Assembly: GCF_046156265.1 (NCBI RefSeq)
Contig: NZ_JAWDIR010000011.1
Coordinates: forward strand, 868,001-932,000
Reading direction: 5' to 3'
DNA from: CAMDHY01 sp046156265
Lineage (GTDB): Bacteria; Pseudomonadota; Alphaproteobacteria; Rhizobiales; Segnochrobactraceae
Length of the DNA stretch: 64,000 bases
Part shown: positions 25,375-32,489 of the stretch, in pieces
Numbering within the stretch: position 1 is the first letter of the stretch
How the letters are laid out: each line of letters begins with the position of its first letter
The notes under the pieces: model-generated
Databases searched by the model: none
Told to the model about the DNA's origin: nothing
The model's input: the letters and a program-made list of their open reading frames with translations, nothing else
Program-made: the position numbers and the translations under genes

Positions 25375-27447
25375 ATGGACACGAACGCCCGTCCCGCCCG
25401 TTACGACGTTCTCTTCGAGCCGGTGCGCATCGGGCCGAAGCTCGCCAAGAACCGCTTCTACCAGGTGCCCCACTGCAACGGCGGCGGCTACCGTGACCCC
25501 TCGGCTGTCGCCGAGATGCGCCGCACCAAGGCGGAGGGCGGCTGGGGCGTCATCTTCACCGAGCAGACCGAGATCCACCAGACCTCGGAGATCACCCCCT
25601 TCATCGAGCAGCGGCTGTGGGACGACCGCGAGATCCCCGCGCTCGCCCGCATGGCGGAGGCGATGAAATCCCACGGGGCGCTCGCTGGCATCCAGCTCGC
25701 CTATTCCGGCATCAACGGGCCCAACCTCTACAGCCGCGAGGTGCCGCTCGCCGTGACGGGCGGGCCGATCCTCACCTTCACCGCCGATCCCGTGCAGGCC
25801 CGCACGATCGACCGCGAGGACATCCGCAACATCCGCCGCTGGTTCCGCAACGCCGTGCGGCGGGCGCGCACCGCCGGCTTCGACCTCGTCTGCCTCTATG
25901 GCGCGCACGGCTTCGGCATCTTCCAGCACTTCCTGTCGCGCGCCACCAACCAGCGCGGCGACGAATACGGCGGCAGCCTCGACAACCGCTCCCGCTTCGT
26001 GCGCGAGGTGATCGCCGAACTGCGCGAGGAGATGCGGGACGAGATGGCGGTGACGCTCCGCCTGTCGCTGCACGAGGAGGGCACCCTCGGCCTGTCGAAT
26101 GCGGAACTGCGCGAGTTCATCGCGCTGAACGCCGAACTGCCGGACCTGTGGGACCTCGCCCATGGCACCTGGGAGAACTGTTCCGGCACGTCGCGCTTCG
26201 TCGGGGAGGGGGCGCAGGAAGATCTCGTCGCCGGCATCAAGGCGCTAACACCGAAACCGGTGGTGGGCGTCGGCCGCTTCACCTCGGCGGATGCCATGGT
26301 GCGGCAGGTGCGCCAGGGCATCCTCGACTTCATCGGCGCGGCGCGGCCGTCGATTGCCGACCCGTTCCTGCCGCGCAAGATCGAGGAGGGTCGCTTCGAC
26401 GACATCCGCGAGTGCATCGGCTGCAACATCTGCGTCAGCGGCGACATGACGGGGGCCATCAGCCGCTGCACCCAGAACACCGCCTTCATGGAGGAATGGC
26501 GCAAGGGCTGGCACCCGGAGCGCGCGCGGCCCAAGGGCGCCTCGGAGTCGGTGCTGATCGTCGGGGCCGGGCCGACCGGGCTCGAGGCGGCGCTGCAGCT
26601 CGGCAAGCGCGGCTACCGGGTGGCGATCGCCGAGGCGACGACGACGCTCGGCGGCCGGGTGGCGCGCGAGCGCCAGCTGCCCGGCCTCTCCGCCTGGGGC
26701 CGCGTCGCGGACTACCGCACCGGCCAGATCGCCCCGATGGCGAACGTCGAGACCTATCTCGACAGCCGCCTCACCGCCGACGACGTGCTCGAGATGGATT
26801 TCGAGCACGTCGCCATCGCCACCGGCGCGACCTGGCGGCGGGACGTGGTGGCGCGCCTGCATCTCGCGCCGATCCCGACAGACCCGGCGATGCCGTTGTT
26901 CACGCCGGACGACGTCATGGTCGGCGGCGGTCCAACCGGTGGCCGGGTGCTGCTCTATGATGACGACCACTTCTACATGGGGTCGGTGATCGCCGAGGTG
27001 CTGGCCGCCCGGGGTTGCTCCGTGGACTTCGTCACGCCGGCGACCAAGGTGGCCGAGTGGACGCAGAACACCCTCGAGCAAGGGGTGATCATGCGCCGGC
27101 TGCTGTCGCTCGGCGTCAATGTGCTGCCGAGCAAGGCGCCCGAGGCGATCGGCGACGGCGAGGTAACGCTCGGCTGCACGTGGACTGGGGCCCGTACGGC
27201 GACCCCGGCGGACGCCGTGGTGCTGGTGACCAGCCGGACCCCGAACGACGAACTTTACCTCGAGCTCCGCGCCCGCGACTGGGGCGGGGCTGGCGTCCAG
27301 TCGTTGAAGGTGATCGGCGACGCCGCCGCGCCGGGCCCGATCGCATGGGCGACCTATGCGGGGCGGCGCTATGCCGAGGAGCTCGACGCGCCGGACATCG
27401 GCGACGCCTTGCCGTTCCGCCGCGAACTGGCGGAGCTTGCGCCGTGA
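25375..27447 (+). CDS. histamine-dehydrogenase-like iron-sulfur flavoprotein (TMADH family)
   Basis: A 690-residue enzyme of the trimethylamine/histamine dehydrogenase family that oxidatively deaminates amines. The N-terminal FMN barrel has the covalent-flavin cysteine C34 (QVPHCNGGG) and a Tyr-Gly-Ala-His pair (Y175, H178); a 4Fe-4S cluster uses C347, C350, C353 and C365; a C-terminal NAD/FAD-like domain carries GAGPTG near residue 400. The substrate pocket reads Q64, W266, D357 where TMADH has Tyr60, Trp264, Trp355; histamine dehydrogenase is reported with Gln65, Trp267, Asp358. So the substrate is probably histamine or another diamine, not trimethylamine. It lies in an operon behind a polyamine-type importer. 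Confidence 0.83.
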   Translation: MDTNARPARYDVLFEPVRIGPKLAKNRFYQVPHCNGGGYRDPSAVAEMRRTKAEGGWGVIFTEQTEIHQTSEITPFIEQRLWDDREIPALARMAEAMKSHGALAGIQLAYSGINGPNLYSREVPLAVTGGPILTFTADPVQARTIDREDIRNIRRWFRNAVRRARTAGFDLVCLYGAHGFGIFQHFLSRATNQRGDEYGGSLDNRSRFVREVIAELREEMRDEMAVTLRLSLHEEGTLGLSNAELREFIALNAELPDLWDLAHGTWENCSGTSRFVGEGAQEDLVAGIKALTPKPVVGVGRFTSADAMVRQVRQGILDFIGAARPSIADPFLPRKIEEGRFDDIRECIGCNICVSGDMTGAISRCTQNTAFMEEWRKGWHPERARPKGASESVLIVGAGPTGLEAALQLGKRGYRVAIAEATTTLGGRVARERQLPGLSAWGRVADYRTGQIAPMANVETYLDSRLTADDVLEMDFEHVAIATGATWRRDVVARLHLAPIPTDPAMPLFTPDDVMVGGGPTGGRVLLYDDDHFYMGSVIAEVLAARGCSVDFVTPATKVAEWTQNTLEQGVIMRRLLSLGVNVLPSKAPEAIGDGEVTLGCTWTGARTATPADAVVLVTSRTPNDELYLELRARDWGGAGVQSLKVIGDAAAPGPIAWATYAGRRYAEELDAPDIGDALPFRRELAELAP

Positions 27448-27496
27448 GGGATGGGCCGAGGTCGCCGGGACGAGTGGCGGGGGAGGGGACAGAACC

Positions 27497-28768
27497 ATGC
27501 CAATAGAAGAGGTCTCCGCACTGGTTGTCGGCGCCGGGCAGGCCGGCATCGCCGCAAGCGAGCATCTCCGCGGCTACGGCATCGATCACGTCGTGCTCGA
27601 GCGCGACCGCATCGCCGAGCGCTGGCGTAGCGGCCGCTGGGATTCCCTCGTCGCCAACGGCCCCGCCTGGCACGACCGCTTCCCGAACTTGGAGTTCGCG
27701 AGCGCTCGCGACGGCTTTCCCGGCAAGGAGGAGGTGGCGGACTATTTCGTCGCCTATGCCGAGAAGATTGCCGCGCCGATCCGCACCGGCGTCGAGGTGC
27801 ATTCGGTGGCACGGCTCACCGGCCGGCCGGGCTTCCGGGTGGAGACGTCGGCCGGGACCTATCACGCCGGCTGCGTGATCGCGGCGACCGGCGCCTTTCA
27901 GACCCCAGTGATCCCCCGGCTCATCCCGGACACGGCTGGGCTCCTGCAGATCCACTCCGCCGCCTACCGCAACCCCGCGCAGCTGCCGGACGGTGCCGTG
28001 CTCGTCGTCGGCTCCGGCTCCTCCGGCGCCCAGATCGCCGAGGAACTGCAGGAGGCCGGCCGCCAGGTCTATCTCTCGGTCGGCCCGCACGGCCGGCCGC
28101 CGCGCAGCTACCGCGGCCAGGACTTCTGCTGGTGGCTCGGGGTCCTCAACAAGTGGGATGCGGAGGCGGTGCCCGGCGTCGAGCACACGACGATCGCCGT
28201 CAGCGGCGCCCACGGCGGGCGCACCGTCGACCTCAGGCGCTTCGCGGCGAGCGGCATGATCCTGCTCGGCCGGACGGAGGCGTTCCACGATGGCAAGCTC
28301 ACGCTGGCGCCGGACCTTGCCCGCAACCTCGCCAAGGGCGACGCGGACTTTCTCGCGGTGCTCGACGAGGCCGACGCTTATGTCGCCCGCAACGGCATCG
28401 ACCTGCCCGAGGAGCCGCAGGCCCGCGTGATGCTTCCCGACCCGGCCTGCGTCCGCGAGCCGATCCGCGAGCTCGACCTCGCCGCCGCCGGCATCACAAC
28501 CGTGATCTGGGCGACCGGCTATTCCTCCGACTATTCCTGGCTGAAGCTCGAAGTGCTCGACGCCGAGGGGCGCCCCAAGCACCAGCGCGGGGTCGCGGTC
28601 GAGCCCGGCCTCTACTTCCTCGGCCTGCCTTGGCAGACGCGGCGCGGCTCGTCCTTCATCTGGGGCGTCTGGCACGACGCGCGCTACGTTGCCGACCACA
28701 TCGCCAAGCAGCGCGCTTATCAGGCCTACAGGCCGGCGGAGCTGCGCCTCGCGTCGACCACGCCCTGA
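27497..28768 (+). CDS. flavin-containing monooxygenase (CzcO/YUCCA-like)
   Basis: A 423-residue FAD/NADPH monooxygenase-type protein. It has GAGQAG at 12-17 for FAD, WRSGRWDSLVANGP ahead of the flavin pocket, GSGSSG at 172-177 for NADPH, and the C-terminal TVIWATGYSSDYSWL region of this class. ATG 27497 follows ggggagggg by about 8 bases. It comes 49 bases after the dehydrogenase gene and 32 before ridA. It may oxidise a nitrogen-bearing intermediate of the same pathway; it differs in sequence from Tmm at 12.1 kb. Confidence 0.82.
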   Translation: MPIEEVSALVVGAGQAGIAASEHLRGYGIDHVVLERDRIAERWRSGRWDSLVANGPAWHDRFPNLEFASARDGFPGKEEVADYFVAYAEKIAAPIRTGVEVHSVARLTGRPGFRVETSAGTYHAGCVIAATGAFQTPVIPRLIPDTAGLLQIHSAAYRNPAQLPDGAVLVVGSGSSGAQIAEELQEAGRQVYLSVGPHGRPPRSYRGQDFCWWLGVLNKWDAEAVPGVEHTTIAVSGAHGGRTVDLRRFAASGMILLGRTEAFHDGKLTLAPDLARNLAKGDADFLAVLDEADAYVARNGIDLPEEPQARVMLPDPACVREPIRELDLAAAGITTVIWATGYSSDYSWLKLEVLDAEGRPKHQRGVAVEPGLYFLGLPWQTRRGSSFIWGVWHDARYVADHIAKQRAYQAYRPAELRLASTTP

Positions 28769-28800
28769 TCGCGAACAGCCATAAAATCCGAGGAAGCCCG

Positions 28801-29214
28801 ATGGCCCACACCCGCATCCGCAAGTTCAACACCAAGGACACCTATCCGGAGCAGAAGCTCGACAACGACCTCTGCCAGGCGGTGGTGGCGCGCGGGACGA
28901 TGATCTTCCTGCGCGGCCAGTGCCCGCAGGACCTCGACAGCGCGAAGAACCTCGACAGCCACGATCCCGTCGAGCAGACCCACAAGGTGATGCAGAACAT
29001 CCGCCAGCTGATCGAGGAGGCCGGCGGCCGGATGGAGCACCTCTGCAAGGTCGTCGTCTATCTCACGGACGTCCGCCATCGCGAGGCCGTCTACCGGACG
29101 ATGGGTGAGTACATCAAGGGCGTGCACCCGGTCTCGACCGGCATCGTCGTCACCTGCCTCGCCCGGCCCGAATGGCTGGTGGAGATCGACGCCACCGCAA
29201 TGATCCCGGACTGA
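28801..29214 (+). CDS. RidA family imine/enamine deaminase
   Basis: A 137-residue RidA/YjgF-type protein. These hydrolyse reactive imines and enamines to carbonyl plus ammonia. The conserved arginine and glutamate are in VVTCLARPEWLVEIDATAM near the C-terminus, and the LIEEAGGRMEHLCKVVVYLT segment is typical. The start ATG 28801 follows gaggaag. Its presence next to an amine dehydrogenase fits, because that enzyme makes an imine first. The N-terminal 25 residues are longer than in many RidA proteins. Confidence 0.85.
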   Translation: MAHTRIRKFNTKDTYPEQKLDNDLCQAVVARGTMIFLRGQCPQDLDSAKNLDSHDPVEQTHKVMQNIRQLIEEAGGRMEHLCKVVVYLTDVRHREAVYRTMGEYIKGVHPVSTGIVVTCLARPEWLVEIDATAMIPD

Positions 29215-29288
29215 ACGCCTCCGCGGCCCGGCGTGGCGACGCCCGCAAGGCCGCTTCGAGTGTGCTCGAGAGCCCTTTGGGGGACCCC

Positions 29289-29966
29289 ATGACCTTCTCC
29301 ATCGTCGCACGCTGCGCGCAAACCGGGCAGTTCGGGGTGGCGATCTCGTCGTCCTCGCCGGCGGTCGCGGCGCGCTGCGCCCATGCGCGCGCCGGCATCG
29401 GGGCGGTGGCGACGCAGAACGTCACCAACCCCGCCCTCGGCCCGCTGATGCTCGACCGCCTCGCCGCGGGGGCGGGGGCCGCAAGTGCGGTCGCGGCGGC
29501 GCGCGACGGGGACGGCTTTCCCGACTTCCGCCAGCTCCTCGCCGTCGACGCTGCGGGGAGGACGGCGGTCCACTCCGGCACGAAGGCGCTCGGCCTCTGG
29601 ACGTCGGCCGAAGGCCGCGACTGCGCGTCGGGCGGCAATCTGCTGGCGAGCGAGGGCGTGCCCGCCGCCATGGTCGCCGCCTTCGAGGCGGCCGGCGGGC
29701 CGCTCGGCGATCGCCTGATGGCCGCCCTCAAGGCCGCCATCGTCGCGGGCGGAGAGGCGGGCCCGGTCCACTCGGCGGGCCTCCTTATCGTTCACCACGA
29801 GAGCTGGCCCTATGCCGACCTGCGCGTCGACTGGGTCGACGAGGGCTGCCCGGTCGCCGCTCTCGCCCGCGCCTGGGAGATCTTCAGTCCGCAGGCCGAC
29901 GCCTACGTCACGCGGGCGCTCAACCCGACGGCCGCCCCGTCCTATGGCGTGCCGGGAGACCAGTGA
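29289..29966 (+). CDS. DUF1028 family protein
   Basis: A 225-residue DUF1028 protein (Ntn-hydrolase-like family of unproven function). It starts MTFSIVARCAQTGQFGVAIS with the conserved VATQNVTNPALGP and the C-terminal YADLRVDWVDEGCPVAAL. DUF1028 genes often travel with RidA, amidases and peptide or amine utilisation genes, as here. ATG 29289 lies 74 bases after ridA and is probably the end of the amine operon. Its reaction is not known. Confidence 0.83.
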   Translation: MTFSIVARCAQTGQFGVAISSSSPAVAARCAHARAGIGAVATQNVTNPALGPLMLDRLAAGAGAASAVAAARDGDGFPDFRQLLAVDAAGRTAVHSGTKALGLWTSAEGRDCASGGNLLASEGVPAAMVAAFEAAGGPLGDRLMAALKAAIVAGGEAGPVHSAGLLIVHHESWPYADLRVDWVDEGCPVAALARAWEIFSPQADAYVTRALNPTAAPSYGVPGDQ

Positions 29967-30047
29967 CCAGATCGCTCTCGGGGCGCTTCAGTCGGTCCCC
30001 TTTGGCAGCCGTGCCCGCCGGCATGAGCCGGGGCCAGCGCGGACCGG

Positions 30048-30944
30048 CTATGCAGCGGTGGCCGTCTTCCGCCGGAGTGCGGCGGCACGGCCGTCGAGCT
30101 GTCGGCGGATCGCCTGCGGCAGTTGCCTCGCCGACTTGATCCGCGGCAGGTTCATCTCCGTGACCACCGGTTCACCGTCGCCATAGAGCGCTTCGAACTC
30201 GGCGTAGTTGTCGAAGCGACGACGGGAGACGTTGTCGACGAAGGTCTCCGCCGGCACGTCTTCCGCGAGGATCACCTCGTGGTTCTCGGTTTCGACGTGG
30301 AAGACCGTATAGCGGTCCCCCAGTTCGGCGTCCGTCATCCGACGGATGGTGGTCTCGTTGACGAGCGCGCCGGCCTGGACGAGCACTCCGTCGATGAGCA
30401 GCGCGTGGTCGGATGTGACGCAGAGGTCGTCCGTCGGCCGTGCCGGTCCGAGCGAGCCGGCGAGAAGCCGGACCGGCCGACGCGCCGCATCGGGGCCGAA
30501 CACCGTGACAACTGTCTGCCGTCCGAGCCATCTGACGGGCACAGTGCGACCGTCGGCTGTCAGAACGAGGGTGCCGACCCTGATATCTTCCACAGCAACG
30601 GCGCCGTCCGGTGTTCCGATTCGCGTGCCAGCCAGAAAGCAATATATGAAATCGTCTGTCGTATTGATCTGTATCGGGTCGTCGTCATCCAGCATCGTCG
30701 TTGAATAGTAGTAGTATGATCCATTCCCCCCGTTGGATGCATCCTGTATGACGATCCCTGTTGGGCCGAAGCCGATATAACGCGCTATCGGTTGACCATC
30801 GACGTTGATGATGTCTCCCGGGGAAAAAGAATCCCCATCGGCATCGAAGACAAACTGCACATCGTCAGCTATAAACGGTGTAAATAATCCATTGGTATAC
30901 GTGCCGGCAAAGAAATACGATGTCACATAAACTGCCATTGCCAC
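30048..30944 (-). CDS. Hint-domain protein, possibly secreted
   Basis: A 298-residue protein with a Hint (hedgehog/intein) domain from about 100 to 235: the start C102 in YCFLAGTRI, then GTLVLTADGRTVPVRWLG and the VTSDHALLIDGVLV block with its conserved histidine. This resembles the Hint_2 group found in secreted alphaproteobacterial proteins. The first 100 residues have no signal peptide and are Asp/Tyr-rich. The DNA for that part (about 30600-30944) is visibly AT-richer than the surroundings, a sign of transfer or different origin. Such proteins may self-cleave at the Cys; function is unknown. No secretion genes lie nearby. Confidence 0.75.
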   Translation of the reverse strand: MAMAVYVTSYFFAGTYTNGLFTPFIADDVQFVFDADGDSFSPGDIINVDGQPIARYIGFGPTGIVIQDASNGGNGSYYYYSTTMLDDDDPIQINTTDDFIYCFLAGTRIGTPDGAVAVEDIRVGTLVLTADGRTVPVRWLGRQTVVTVFGPDAARRPVRLLAGSLGPARPTDDLCVTSDHALLIDGVLVQAGALVNETTIRRMTDAELGDRYTVFHVETENHEVILAEDVPAETFVDNVSRRRFDNYAEFEALYGDGEPVVTEMNLPRIKSARQLPQAIRRQLDGRAAALRRKTATAA

Positions 30945-31337
30945 TACTCACAGTGAACCCGGCCCCCTCTTCCCCAGCGGCAGGATGGCGCTACCGACGC
31001 AACTTCAATCTGAAGCGAGCGGTCGCATCACCCCACCTCGACAACTTGCGGCATGTCCCGCGGTTGTGCAAGCGGGGGCGACATCGGTATCGAACCCCAA
31101 AGTTATGGTGGCAAAGGATGAGTGGTCATCAGGCGGAAGTGCTACCCGGCCGAGGAGGTCGCACCAAACGCTGCGATCCACCGGGACATCCCGCTGACGT
31201 CTAACGGTCATGGCGGGCACCATGGCTCGCGGGTCGTCGCCGCCTGAAGCCAAGCTAAAGCGAGAACTGCCGGCGGGCTCGTTCCCCGCACGATCATGCT
31301 GCCGGCAGCGGCACCACCGAGTGAAGATCGGCCGCCT
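30945..31337. other. intergenic stretch without gene
   Basis: These 393 bases lie between the Hint gene and the 3' end of the nap operon. Short open frames here look like noise. A small GCTGCC-GGCAGC palindrome at about 31299-31310 lies just past napC and could be a weak transcription end, but it lacks a T-run. I see nothing else. Confidence 0.4.
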
Positions 31338-32027
31338 TCAGCGAGGAACCAGGTCTGCCGCGTAATGCTGCAGTCGATCGAGTGAGGCCTGCGGCAGCGG
31401 CTGGCCCTCGAGTTCCGGTGGCACCTTCCAGCCCGGCTCCACGCCGCGCATGTCGGGCAGCTGGTGGGCGATGCCTTTGTGGCAGTCGATGCAGGTTGCC
31501 TCGCCTGAAATCAGGTAACGGCGATGGATCTCGGCGGCGCGCTCGGTTTGCCTGGTGAAATCCATCGCCACCGAGGAATGGCAGTTGCGGCACTCGAGGC
31601 TGTCGTTCGCCTTCAGGCGTGCCCATTCATGCTGGGCGAGGCGGAGCCGCTCGTCGAGGAACTTCCGACGGGTGTCGATGGTGCCGAAGATGTGGCCCCA
31701 AACCTCCTTCGAGGCCTGCATCTTGCGGGCGATCTTGTCCGTCCAGGCGTGCGGAACGTGGCAATCCGGGCAACTGGCGCGGACGCCCGAGCGGTTGGAG
31801 AAATGCACCGTCTGCGTCAGCTCCTCGTAAACGTTCGCCTGCATCTCGTGACATCCGATGCAGAAGGCTTCCGTGTTCGTCACCTCGAGGGCCGTGTTGA
31901 ACGCCCCCCAGAACAGGACGCCGCCGACGAAGCCGCCGAGCGTCAGGAACCCGAGTCCGAAATGGACGCTCGGCCGGGCCATGATGGTCCAGGCGAAGCG
32001 GAGGGCCGCCTTGATCCGCCTCCACAT
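31338..32027 (-). CDS. napC: periplasmic nitrate reductase tetrahaem cytochrome c
   Basis: NapC passes electrons from the quinol pool to NapAB across the inner membrane. The 229-residue product has one N-terminal membrane anchor (FGLGFLTLGGFVGGVLFWG) and four CxxCH haem sites (CIGCH, CPDCH, CRNCH, CIDCH), as the NapC/NirT family requires. It is the last gene of the minus-strand operon napE-F-D-A-B-C, starting 3 bases after napB. The C-terminal PPELEGQPLPQASLDRL tail is also normal for NapC. Confidence 0.93.
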   Translation of the reverse strand: MWRRIKAALRFAWTIMARPSVHFGLGFLTLGGFVGGVLFWGAFNTALEVTNTEAFCIGCHEMQANVYEELTQTVHFSNRSGVRASCPDCHVPHAWTDKIARKMQASKEVWGHIFGTIDTRRKFLDERLRLAQHEWARLKANDSLECRNCHSSVAMDFTRQTERAAEIHRRYLISGEATCIDCHKGIAHQLPDMRGVEPGWKVPPELEGQPLPQASLDRLQHYAADLVPR

Positions 32028-32030
32028 GGC

Positions 32031-32489
32031 CTACTCGCTCCCGGCGGGCTTGGCGCCCATTTCGCTCATGTCGCGAAAGGTGTTGGGGACCAGCGGCGGT
32101 ACGTCCGCCTGTGGCACGTGGCAGGCCGTGCAGAAATACCGCCGCGGCGACACGTCCGCGAGCATCTGTCCCTCACGATCCATGTAGTGCGTAACGCTGA
32201 TCATCGGGGCGCCGGAGCCCTGGGTGAACTCCCGCTTGTGGCAGGAAAGGCAGCGATTGGCGTTGACCGAGAGCTGGTAGCCCTCGATCGAGTGGGGGAT
32301 CACCGGTGGCTGCTCGGGATAGGCCCGCATCAGCCTCACGTCGTCCGTCACCCACTTCGCCACCGGCGGCGCGGGTACCTCCGCCATGGGTGGCGTCTCC
32401 CCGGTAAGACGGGGCGCATCCTGCGAGAAGACGGGCGCGGCCAGGACGATCGCGGCGGCGGCGAGCGAGAGAAGCAGTGGCCGGCGCAT
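32031..32489 (-). CDS. napB: periplasmic nitrate reductase dihaem cytochrome c subunit
   Basis: NapB is the small subunit that relays electrons from NapC to NapA. The 152-residue precursor has a signal peptide (MRRPLLLSLAAAAIVLAAP) and two haem sites, CLSCH and CTACH. The preceding SIEGYQLSVNANRCLSCH and the following PRRYFCTACHVPQAD match the family. The start codon overlaps the napA stop by one base (TGATG). It is cotranscribed with the rest of the nap operon. Confidence 0.93.
   Translation of the reverse strand: MRRPLLLSLAAAAIVLAAPVFSQDAPRLTGETPPMAEVPAPPVAKWVTDDVRLMRAYPEQPPVIPHSIEGYQLSVNANRCLSCHKREFTQGSGAPMISVTHYMDREGQMLADVSPRRYFCTACHVPQADVPPLVPNTFRDMSEMGAKPAGSE

Noticed and set aside
25375..27447. 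Trimethylamine dehydrogenase as the product
   Set aside because: The overall family fits, but two of the three aromatic-bowl residues are replaced (Gln and Asp), so TMA is an unlikely substrate.
31081..31110. T-arm-like TATCGAACCCC sequence near 31.09 kb, considered as a tRNA or an att copy
   Set aside because: No acceptor or anticodon stem could be built, and the match to the tRNA-Ser 3' end is too short.
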